This document shows, in pieces, positions 1 through 6,258 of a stretch of 9,289 nucleotides of DNA. Source of the stretch: an uncultured Oscillospiraceae bacterium (GTDB lineage: Bacteria; Bacillota; Clostridia; Oscillospirales; Oscillospiraceae). The position numbers were made by a program, and so were the translations under genes. The stretch covers positions 1 to 9,289 of the forward strand of contig CAJTLI010000029.1 of NCBI GenBank assembly GCA_910577525.1. Direction: 5' to 3'. A model generated the notes under the pieces. That model had not been told where the DNA came from. It ran no database searches and was given only the letters and a program-made list of their open reading frames with translations. The stretch's first letter is position 1. Every line of letters starts with the position of its first letter.

Positions 1-81
1 CGGGAAAACATACGGAAACGGCTTTGACATATTCTCTTGTTGCAGTCGCCAATTTGAAAAATCATCCGTTGCTCTTTTCAT
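1..81 (-). CDS. Unrecognised protein, N-terminal fragment running off the left edge
   Basis: The minus strand reads an open frame from ATG at 81 to the window edge, at least 27 codons, beginning MKRATDDFFKLATATREYVK. I do not recognise the family. The start is chosen because a good ribosome-binding site (GAGGA, 93-89) lies 7 bases upstream and a promoter-like sequence sits at 172-200. The same frame stays open to an earlier ATG at 138 (GGGAG at 146-142, only 3 bases away), which would add 19 residues including a short Cys-rich stretch; that start is possible but less well spaced. The gene faces away from the conjugation operon, and its surroundings are less GC-rich, so it probably belongs to a different element or locus from the VirB4 gene. 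No function is proposed. Confidence 0.45.
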   Translation of the reverse strand, partial: MKRATDDFSNWRLQQENMSKPFPYVFP

Positions 82-84
82 AAT

Positions 85-93
85 CCTGTCCTC
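85..93 (-). promoter_or_regulatory. Ribosome-binding site for the minus-strand gene
   Basis: GAGGACAGG on the minus strand, with GAGGA seven bases before ATG 81. It favours that start over the upstream in-frame ATG at 138. Confidence 0.45.
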
Positions 94-171
94 GGAATTT
101 TTCGTTTGCCTGCCCATATCACACATACAGCAAGACATAAGCTCCCGCCAGTACAAGGGCTTTGGACTTTA

Positions 172-200
172 AGTATAGCACATCTCCCCAGCGAAAACAA
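172..200 (-). promoter_or_regulatory. Probable sigma-70/SigA-type promoter with extended -10, minus strand
   Basis: On the minus strand TTGTTT (200-195) is followed after 17 bases by TATACT (177-172), preceded by TGC, which makes an extended -10 (TGnTATACT). The -10 matches the TATAAT consensus at five of six bases and the -35 at three of six. It lies about 90 bases upstream of the ATG at 81, so it could drive the minus-strand gene with a leader of roughly 80-85 bases. This is a sequence match only. Confidence 0.5.
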
Positions 201-405
201 TCACCGCTTTCTAAAGGCAAATGCGTAACCGGCGGGCATGGACATTTAGGCTTGCGGCACAGCCCCCAACCCCCATGAATACGGGCTTCCTGGGGCGCTC
301 CAAGCCCCGGTGCGGGGCGGGGTAAGGGTTTTATACTACCTACCCCCGAAAACGGCTTTTAACCGTCCACGGGGCTTTTCCCGCCTGATTTTTCCCATCC
401 CTTGA
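201..405. other. Noncoding, structured stretch between the minus-strand promoter and the VirB4 fragment
   Basis: I see no convincing gene here. The VirB4 frame is closed by TGA at 403-405 and the other plus frames show no VirB4-like residues. The right part is strongly structured: GCCCC(304-308)/GGGGC(314-318); an imperfect pair GGGGTAAGG(319-327)/CCTACCCC(339-346); and a nested hairpin CCCCG(344-348)/CGGGG(370-374) enclosing ACGG(352-355)/CCGT(363-366). On the minus strand a frame open from the junction ends at a TAG near 336. It could be the tail of a lost gene, but it continues into the antisense of VirB4 and is not supported as a gene. The stretch may be the edge of an inserted element. 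Confidence 0.4.
344..374 (+). other. Nested hairpin, possible weak terminator
   Basis: A 5-bp outer stem (CCCCG 344-348 with CGGGG 370-374), a symmetric 3x3 internal loop, and a 4-bp inner stem (ACGG 352-355 with CCGT 363-366) closing a 7-base loop. On the plus strand it is followed by CTTTTC and later TTTTT, which is terminator-like but with short stems and an interrupted T tract. It could equally be a structural part of a mobile-element end. Confidence 0.25.
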
Positions 406-1464
406 AAAGTTCCTCTTGACAAAAAGCCTAACGGTCTGATCCTGGGCACCCCTGGCGGCGGCAAATCCTTCTCCGCCAAGCGGGAAATCGCAAATATCTT
501 TCTCGTCACCCAGGACGATATCGCCATCATCGACCCGGAGGATGAGTATTCACCCCTGGTGCGGCGGCTGGGTGGGCAGGTCATCGACATCTCCCCCACG
601 TCCAATCAGTACGTCAACCCCATGGACCTGAATTTGAACTACTCCGAGGACGACAACCCCCTGTCGCTGAAAAGCGACTTCATCCTCTCCCTCATGGAGC
701 TGATCGTTGGGGGAAAGGCGGGGCTGGAACCCATTGAGAAAACGGTGATCGACCGCTGCGTCCATATGGTCTACCGGGACTATTTGCAGGACCCCCGGCC
801 CGAGAAGATGCCCGTGCTGGGGGACCTTCATCAGCTTTTGTGCCAGCAGCCCGAGCCGGAGGCCCAGCGGCTGGCTACGGCGCTGGAGATCTACGTCACC
901 GGCTCCCTCAACGTGTTCAACCACCGCACCAATGTGAAGATCAACAGCCGGATCGTGTGCTACATCATCAAAAACCTGGGCAAGCAGCTCAAAAAGATCG
1001 GGATGCAGGTGGTCCAGGATCAGGTTTGGGGCCGGGTCAGCGAAAACCGGGACGCCCACAAGTCCACCCGGCTCTATATTGATGAAATGCACCTTTTATT
1101 GCGGGATGAGCAGACGGCGGCGTACACAGTGGAGATTTGGAAGCGGTTCCGCAAATGGGGCGGTATTCCCACAGGAATTACGCAAAACGTCAAGGATTTG
1201 CTGTCCTCTGCCGAAATCGAGAATATTTTCGAGAACTCGGACTTCATCTATATGCTCAATCAAGCCGCCGGGGACCGCCAAATTCTGGCCAAGCAGCTCA
1301 ATATCTCCCCCCGCCAGCTCAGCTATGTGACCAACAGTGGGCCGGGTGAGGGGCTTTTGTTTTTCGGGAACGTGATTATCCCCTTCGTGGACCACTTCCC
1401 CAAGGATACCGAGCTGTATCAACTGCTCACCACCCGCCCGGAAGATCTGACGAAAGAGGTGTGA
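406..1464 (+). CDS. VirB4-family conjugation ATPase, 5'-truncated (N-terminal domain and start missing)
   Basis: This is the ATPase half of a VirB4/TraE-type protein, the cytoplasmic NTPase that powers the type IV secretion channel. The frame contains Walker A GTPGGGKS (445-468), the VirB4 motif IIDPEDEY (526-549), Walker B in LYIDEMHLLL (about 1072-1101) and the conserved TGITQNVKDLLSS segment, and ends normally at TGA 1462-1464. Full family members are around 600-800 residues; only about 350 remain. Upstream the frame closes at TGA 403-405, and homology appears to begin near 424-430 (PNGLILG). No ATG, GTG or TTG precedes Walker A: the first usable start is GTG 559, which would make a protein without the P-loop. 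The gene is therefore broken in this sequence, or the contig is chimeric here. It is followed after 3 bases by the next gene. Confidence 0.85.
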   Translation, partial: KVPLDKKPNGLILGTPGGGKSFSAKREIANIFLVTQDDIAIIDPEDEYSPLVRRLGGQVIDISPTSNQYVNPMDLNLNYSEDDNPLSLKSDFILSLMELIVGGKAGLEPIEKTVIDRCVHMVYRDYLQDPRPEKMPVLGDLHQLLCQQPEPEAQRLATALEIYVTGSLNVFNHRTNVKINSRIVCYIIKNLGKQLKKIGMQVVQDQVWGRVSENRDAHKSTRLYIDEMHLLLRDEQTAAYTVEIWKRFRKWGGIPTGITQNVKDLLSSAEIENIFENSDFIYMLNQAAGDRQILAKQLNISPRQLSYVTNSGPGEGLLFFGNVIIPFVDHFPKDTELYQLLTTRPEDLTKEV

Positions 1465-1467
1465 TAA

Positions 1468-2295
1468 ATGATGGACCCCTTACAGGGACAGGAGGCAGTC
1501 CAGCAGTTCATGAAGCTGCTGGTGGAGAATGGGCGGCGTGGGCAGGCAATGGACCTGTCACAGCTCATGTGGTACATGGACGGCATGAACCGGCAATTTG
1601 AGGCGGTTTTGGCGGAGTTGCAAGAGGTCAGGGAGCAGCTTGCCCAGGAAAAAAGGCCGTCTATCCGGGAACACATGGAAAACGCGGCGTCTGTGCTTGA
1701 GGAGAAGGCACTGGCCGTTCGGGACAAGCTGACCGGCCTGTGGGAGAAGATCACCCAATGCGCCGCCGACGCCGTGCGCAATTTCAAGGAGATGGGCGTG
1801 TCCGCATTGGACGGGGCGGTGTCGGCGCTGGGTGTGAAAAAGGCGCTGGAGGCCGTCCAGGACGGTATCAGCGGTCTGGTGGCGGACACCCGGAAAAGCA
1901 TTGAAAAGGTTGAGGATATGGGGCACGATCTGCGTAGCGCGGGGGGCCATCTGAAAAATGTCGGGAGGGCTTTGCTGGGTAAGGAGGCCCAGGTTGTGAA
2001 CGGCGGGCAGGAGGGGCGGTTCCAGTCTGTGGTGCTGGCCCCCATGCGCGCCGCCCAACGGCTGTTATCCGGCATGAACAACGCCACCCTCGCAGCCATC
2101 GGCAGTACGGAGCACCTGGAGCAGCGGGCGGCGGAGGTTCGCGCCGCCAAAGCGGAGCGGACGGCGGAAAAGCCGGGGAAGCGTCTGACGAAAAGGCCCT
2201 CCATTCGCCAAGACCTGGAGGCCAAAAAGCTGGAAGCTGCCGCCCGCGCCGCCGTGCCGGATCGGGAACGTAAGCCCCCGGAGGCGGCGCGATGA
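1468..2295 (+). CDS. Conjugation-module coiled-coil protein, DUF6674-like
   Basis: A 275-residue soluble protein without signal peptide or membrane helix. It starts MMDPLQGQ with an AGAGGTG site (1454-1460) overlapping the end of the VirB4 gene, three bases downstream of its stop; the second Met could also be the start. Residues about 40-62 form a strong amphipathic helix (FEAVLAELQEVREQLAQ), followed by a mostly helical, Ala-rich middle and a basic, Ala/Lys/Arg-rich tail (about 205-275). From its position between VirB4 and the wall hydrolase and its general look, it resembles the DUF6674 family of Firmicutes conjugative elements. That assignment is from memory and unconfirmed. No enzymatic motif is visible; a scaffold role beside the secretion ATPase is only an inference. 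Its stop overlaps the next start by 4 bases (ATGA at 2292-2295), implying translational coupling. Confidence 0.75.
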   Translation: MMDPLQGQEAVQQFMKLLVENGRRGQAMDLSQLMWYMDGMNRQFEAVLAELQEVREQLAQEKRPSIREHMENAASVLEEKALAVRDKLTGLWEKITQCAADAVRNFKEMGVSALDGAVSALGVKKALEAVQDGISGLVADTRKSIEKVEDMGHDLRSAGGHLKNVGRALLGKEAQVVNGGQEGRFQSVVLAPMRAAQRLLSGMNNATLAAIGSTEHLEQRAAEVRAAKAERTAEKPGKRLTKRPSIRQDLEAKKLEAAARAAVPDRERKPPEAAR

Positions 2296-5081
2296 GCCGG
2301 AACCGCTATCGGGCCAAGTCCAAGCGGGTCCAGAAGCTGGGCCGGGACGGGCTGGTGGAACAGGACAAGGCCACCGGCGAGGAGCGCTGGGTCAGCCAGC
2401 GCACGGCGGATATCTCCTTTGGGCCGGACCGCACCCCGGACCAGGGGGTGGCACGGCCCGCCCCGGCCAAGGGGAAGAAGCGCCGCCAGCCTCCACCGTC
2501 CCCGGTAGACCGTCCCGGTGGCGAGGTTGAGCCGTCCACCGGCCTGCGGGGGGCGGACGATGTTCCGGCGCAGGCCCCGCCCCCGGTGGAGGACAGCGGC
2601 CAGTCTCGGAAACAGCGGCAGCGGCGGCAGGGGCAAAAGCTCCGGCAGAATATGGCCGCTTCCCCTGTCCGGGATCAGCCGGAGGATGGGAAGCTGAGCT
2701 TTGAGGCTGACGCTGCCCCTGACCTGATCCCGGAGCCGGATGGGGCCCATCTTCATTTTGAGGATGACCCCGCCCAGGATGCAGGGACAGCGGAGAATGG
2801 CTTATCGCCGCCCCCGCCCGCTGGCCTCGATCAGAAACGGCGGCAGCGGAAACAGGCAGAGTGGTTCCGACAGGACGCAACCCCGCCTGTTCAGACCGAT
2901 ACCCAGGATGGTGGGCGGCTTCGTTTTGAGGGCGAGGCCACACCCGCCGCCCAGGAGCATGATACCAGGCAGAAGCGGCCCCGCTTACGCTTTGAGGACG
3001 ATGAGGCCAGCACCCCGGATGTGGATGGCAAACCCGCCGCCCATTCTCCTTCCCGCCGCCAGCAGCGGCAGTATGATCGGGCGGAGCGGCGGGTGGAACA
3101 GTCCGGGCGGCGGCTGGAGCGGGCCCAGGCCCAGTTGCCCATAAAGCGCCGCGCCCGTCTGGAGCAGGAGTATGACGCTAATACGGGGAAGGTTCGCCGC
3201 CGTCTGCGGTTCGAGGAGGAGGTACAGCCCGAGCAGGTATCCCCATCCCCGCCCGCCCTGGCGGGCCGCACATTGAAAGCGGCGGCGGTGATGAAGCTCC
3301 ACGGAAAATTCCGGGAGGTGGAGCACCAGAATGTGGCGGTGGAGGCGGCGCACAAGGGCGAGTTTGCCGCTGAACGGGCCACGGGCCGTTTTTTGCGCTG
3401 GAACAAGCGCCGTCTGCGCTCCAAGCCCTACCGGGCGGCGCGTCGGGCGGAACGCCGTCTGGCCCAGGACCGGGCGGAGCTGGCGTGGCAGACCGCCCTC
3501 CGGGACCACCCCGAGCTGCGGCGGAAAAGCGCCCTTTCCCGGTGGATGCAGAAGCGGAAACTCAAACGCAAATACGCCCAGGCCGCGCGGGAGGCCCAGC
3601 ATACCGCCCAGCACACCCAGCAGGCGGCAACCGCCGTAGGGAAAATCGCCCGGGCGGTGCAGCAGTACGCGGCGGCGCACAAGAGCGCCCTGCTGATCGT
3701 TGCCATGCTGGCGCTGGTGATCTCCTTTTTCTCGTCGGGGCTGGCCTCCTGCACCGCCATGCTGTCCGGGGGACAAGCCTCCTTCCTGTCCGCCGCCTAT
3801 TTGGCGAATGAACAGGATATTTGCAGCGCCGAGCTGTATTTCACCGAGCTGGAAACCGACCTTCAGATCAACATCAATGGCACCGCCGCCAGCTTCCCCG
3901 GCTATGACGAATACCGCTACAGCGTGGGCGAGATCAGCCACAATCCCTATGAGCTGATGGCCTACCTCGCCACCCTGTACGACCCCTTCACCTTTGAGCA
4001 GGTGAAGCCGGAGCTGGACCGGCTGTTTTCTCAAAAATACCAGCTCACCCGGACACCCATCACCGAAACCAAGTACGATGAGAACGACTGCCCCTATGAA
4101 TGGACAGTGCTGAAAACCACCCTCACCGTGCGCCGGTGGTCGGACCTGATGGCGGAAATCCTCGCCCCAGGGGAGCAGACAGACCGCTATGAATCCTATA
4201 TGCAGACCCTGGGAGGCCGTCAGGCATTCGCCAATCCCTTTGACTTTTCCTGGCTGGGCCATGTGTCCAGTCCCTACGGCTGGCGGGTCCACCCCATCAG
4301 CGGGGAAAAGAACCTGCACCGGGGCGTGGATATCGCCGCCGCCCAGGGCACCGACATCCATGCCGTCCAGGACGGGCGGGTGGTGTCGGCGGGGAACGCT
4401 GGCGGCTGCGGCCTGTGCGTGGTGATCGAGGACGAAAAAGGCTATCAGTCCCGGTACGCCCACTGTGCCAGCCTCTCCGTCAACGCGGGGCAGGAAGTGA
4501 AGCGGGGGGACGTGATCGCCACGGTGGGCAGCACCGGGGACAGCACCGGCCCCCACCTCCATCTGGAGGTCATGCTGAACGGCGAATACCTGAATCCCTA
4601 TTATTTTGTGGACACGGGCGGTTATACCAGCGCCCTCCCCGGCACACCGGGCGGGCCGGAAATCCCGGACAATCCCGGCGCGGCAATGGGGAGCGACCGC
4701 TTCCAGGCCATGCTGGCCGTGGCAGAGCAGTATCTCGGTTTCCCCTATGTCTGGGGCGGCGCCACCCCCGCCACCTCCTTCGACTGCTCCGGCTATGTGT
4801 CCTGGGTCATCAACCACAGCGGCTGGAGCTACGGACGGCTTGGGGTGATGGGCCTGGAGGATATCTGCACCCCGGTGTCCGCCGCTGACGCCCAGCCCGG
4901 TGACTTGATCTTCTTCATCGGCACCTACGACGCGCCCTATCCCAACCGGCCCACCCATGTGGGCATCTATGTGGGCGGCGGGCGGATGATCCACTGTGGC
5001 GACCCCATTTCCTATGCCAGCATCAACACACCCTATTGGCAGTCTCATTTTTATTCTTTTGGGCGTTTACTCGCGCCCTGA
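2292..5081 (+). CDS. Membrane-anchored bifunctional peptidoglycan hydrolase: M23 (LytM) endopeptidase + NlpC/P60
   Basis: A 929-residue protein that would cut the cell wall for the conjugation channel, as VirB1-like hydrolases do. Order: residues 1 to about 460 are charged and low-complexity (Arg/Gln/Pro-rich, with five L-x-F-E motifs), presumably cytoplasmic; a membrane helix at about 466-488 (ALLIVAMLALVISFF); a linker domain of about 490-650; an M23 metallopeptidase with zinc ligands H676 and D680 (HRGVD) and HLH 755-757; then a C-terminal NlpC/P60 domain from about 800, with catalytic C832 (FDCSGYV), H889 (THVGIYVG) and likely third residue H901. Both catalytic sets look intact. The start has GGAGG (2280-2284) 7 bases upstream and overlaps the preceding stop. 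Related Tn1549-type proteins usually have a membrane anchor and one or both hydrolase domains. Topology with both enzymes outside is inferred. Confidence 0.93.
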   Translation: MSRNRYRAKSKRVQKLGRDGLVEQDKATGEERWVSQRTADISFGPDRTPDQGVARPAPAKGKKRRQPPPSPVDRPGGEVEPSTGLRGADDVPAQAPPPVEDSGQSRKQRQRRQGQKLRQNMAASPVRDQPEDGKLSFEADAAPDLIPEPDGAHLHFEDDPAQDAGTAENGLSPPPPAGLDQKRRQRKQAEWFRQDATPPVQTDTQDGGRLRFEGEATPAAQEHDTRQKRPRLRFEDDEASTPDVDGKPAAHSPSRRQQRQYDRAERRVEQSGRRLERAQAQLPIKRRARLEQEYDANTGKVRRRLRFEEEVQPEQVSPSPPALAGRTLKAAAVMKLHGKFREVEHQNVAVEAAHKGEFAAERATGRFLRWNKRRLRSKPYRAARRAERRLAQDRAELAWQTALRDHPELRRKSALSRWMQKRKLKRKYAQAAREAQHTAQHTQQAATAVGKIARAVQQYAAAHKSALLIVAMLALVISFFSSGLASCTAMLSGGQASFLSAAYLANEQDICSAELYFTELETDLQININGTAASFPGYDEYRYSVGEISHNPYELMAYLATLYDPFTFEQVKPELDRLFSQKYQLTRTPITETKYDENDCPYEWTVLKTTLTVRRWSDLMAEILAPGEQTDRYESYMQTLGGRQAFANPFDFSWLGHVSSPYGWRVHPISGEKNLHRGVDIAAAQGTDIHAVQDGRVVSAGNAGGCGLCVVIEDEKGYQSRYAHCASLSVNAGQEVKRGDVIATVGSTGDSTGPHLHLEVMLNGEYLNPYYFVDTGGYTSALPGTPGGPEIPDNPGAAMGSDRFQAMLAVAEQYLGFPYVWGGATPATSFDCSGYVSWVINHSGWSYGRLGVMGLEDICTPVSAADAQPGDLIFFIGTYDAPYPNRPTHVGIYVGGGRMIHCGDPISYASINTPYWQSHFYSFGRLLAP
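2688..3221 (+). repeat. Five degenerate L-x-F-E motifs in the N-terminal region of the hydrolase
   Basis: The predicted cytoplasmic part carries LSFEAD, LHFEDD, LRFEGE, LRFEDD and LRFEEE, with the Phe at residues 137, 156, 212, 234 and 307, separated by Pro/Ala-rich linkers. Two also share an upstream basic box (SRKQRQRRQ and DQKRRQRKQ). The spacing is irregular, so these look like repeated short linear motifs and not tandem DNA repeats. Confidence 0.6.
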
Positions 5082-5099
5082 CATGATTGGAGGAATGTC

Positions 5100-6008
5100 A
5101 TGAAAATTGGTTTATACGATGTGGACGGTCACAACTGGCCCAACCTGTGCCTGATGAAGCTGTCCGCCCACTACAAAGCCCAGGGGGACGATGTGGAGAT
5201 GTGGTCCCCCGAGGGCAATTACGATCTGGTCTACAAGAGCCGGGTGTTCACCGACAGCTATTCCAAGGACACCCAGGTGATCGTCAATGCCGCCCATGTC
5301 ATTTGCGGCGGCACGGGCTACGGCCCCGGCCCCGACCTGCCGGACGCGGTGGAGCACGCCCGTCCGGACTACAGCTTATATCCGCAGTTTCAAGGCACCG
5401 CCTACGGCTTTCTGACCCGTGGCTGCCCCAGAAACTGCGGATTTTGTATTGTTTCCGGCAAGGAAGGGCGGCGGAGCCGTCAGGTGGCCGACCTGTCCGA
5501 GTTCTGGGACGGCCAGCGGGAGATCAAGCTGCTGGATCCCAACCTCCTGGCCTGCCCGGACCATGAAAAGCTGATTTTGCAGTTGGCGGACAGCCGTGCG
5601 TGGGTGGACTTCACCCAAGGGCTGGATATCCGGCTCATCACGCCGGACAACGCTGCTCTGCTGAACCGGGTACGGGCCAAGATAATTCATTTCGCCTGGG
5701 ACGACCCCAACACGGACCTGACCCCCTATTTCCACCGCTTCCTGGAGCTTACCAATATCCACGACTTCCGGCGGCTGCGGGTGTATGTGCTGGTCAACTA
5801 CAACAGCACCCACGAACAGGACCTGTACCGGGTGGACACCCTGCGCACCATGGGCTTCGACCCCTATGTGATGGTCTATGACCGGCCCAGCGCCCCCCTC
5901 GTCACTCTCCAGCTCCAGCGGTGGGTGAACAACAAGCGGATATTCCGGGTGGTGCCCAGCTTTGCGGACTATGTGCCCAACAAGCGGGGAGGCGCGGCCC
6001 ATGCGTGA
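5100..6008 (+). CDS. Radical SAM protein of the conjugation module
   Basis: A 302-residue protein with the radical SAM CX3CX2C motif: C109, C113 and C116 in CPRNCGFC, which should bind a [4Fe-4S] cluster and S-adenosylmethionine. The N-terminal part (MKIGLYDVDGHNWPNLCLMK, about 1-95) resembles a reduced B12-binding-like domain as seen in B12-radical SAM enzymes; I cannot identify a cobalamin-binding motif. There is no SPASM-like Cys cluster at the C-terminus. The radical SAM barrel probably spans about 100-260. The start has GGAGG (5089-5093) 6 bases upstream, 18 bases after the hydrolase stop, so it is in the same operon. Such proteins are conserved in Tn1549-like elements, but I know of no established substrate. 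RNA, protein or small-molecule modification are all open. The fold call is firm; the function is not. Confidence 0.85.
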   Translation: MKIGLYDVDGHNWPNLCLMKLSAHYKAQGDDVEMWSPEGNYDLVYKSRVFTDSYSKDTQVIVNAAHVICGGTGYGPGPDLPDAVEHARPDYSLYPQFQGTAYGFLTRGCPRNCGFCIVSGKEGRRSRQVADLSEFWDGQREIKLLDPNLLACPDHEKLILQLADSRAWVDFTQGLDIRLITPDNAALLNRVRAKIIHFAWDDPNTDLTPYFHRFLELTNIHDFRRLRVYVLVNYNSTHEQDLYRVDTLRTMGFDPYVMVYDRPSAPLVTLQLQRWVNNKRIFRVVPSFADYVPNKRGGAAHA

Positions 6009-6252
6009 CGTATTTGAGGTCAAACGGGAGCGGATCAGGGCCGATCTTGCCAACGCCCGGGAGAAAGCCAGCCAGTGGCAGGCCCGCGCCCGCGATTTTG
6101 AGCGGCAGCTCACTGAGCTGGAGAACACGGAGATTTTGAGGATGGTCCACGATGTGGCGTCCTCCCCGGAGGAGCTGCGGGGCCTGCTGGACCTGATCCG
6201 GGCGGCGCAGGAACCGCCACAGAAAAATTTGACTGACCCAAAGGAGGTCTGA
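6001..6252 (+). CDS. DUF4315 family small coiled-coil protein
   Basis: An 83-residue protein (MRDVFEVKRERIRADLANAR...). Residues 5-45 form a heptad-like helix pair (ERIRADLANAREKASQWQ and ARDFERQLTELENTEIL), followed by the typical SSPEELRGLLDLIRAAQ end. This matches the DUF4315 pattern seen beside DUF4366 genes in Tn1549-like elements. The ATG at 6001 is preferred because GGGGAGG (5986-5992) lies 8 bases upstream; it overlaps the radical SAM stop by 8 bases. The frame is open further upstream to 5962, but that start would overlap the neighbour by 47 bases and has no clear binding site. Function is unknown; the coiled coil suggests a partner-binding or assembly role. Confidence 0.83.
   Translation: MRDVFEVKRERIRADLANAREKASQWQARARDFERQLTELENTEILRMVHDVASSPEELRGLLDLIRAAQEPPQKNLTDPKEV
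6241..6247 (+). promoter_or_regulatory. Ribosome-binding site supporting a TTG start at 6259
   Basis: AAGGAGG, a near-perfect Shine-Dalgarno sequence, 11 bases before TTG 6259. The spacing is slightly long, but no ATG in this frame occurs before the signal peptide, so this site decides the start. Confidence 0.6.
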
Positions 6253-6258
6253 AACAAT

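Noticed and set aside
200..425. 3' end of a group II intron as the cause of the VirB4 break
   Set aside because: No domain V-like sequence (GAGC...GTTC with AGC triad) is visible just upstream of the junction on the plus strand.
416..444. TTGACA at 416-421 as a -35 for the operon
   Set aside because: No -10-like hexamer lies 16-18 bases downstream, where the sequence is already VirB4 coding DNA.
336..605. Minus-strand frame ending at a TAG near 336, crossing the VirB4 junction
   Set aside because: Its right part is antisense to VirB4. Only the about 28 codons left of the junction could be a lost gene's tail, and nothing in them identifies a family.
1419..5048. Long minus-strand open frames opposite the coiled-coil and hydrolase genes
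   Set aside because: They lie antisense to clearly conserved genes, are Gly/Pro/His/Arg-rich low-complexity translations, and have no recognisable domain; GC-rich DNA commonly leaves such frames open.
5962..6000. Upstream start for the DUF4315 gene
   Set aside because: It would overlap the radical SAM gene by 47 bases and lacks a ribosome-binding site, while ATG 6001 has GGGGAGG 8 bases before it and matches the family N-terminus better.
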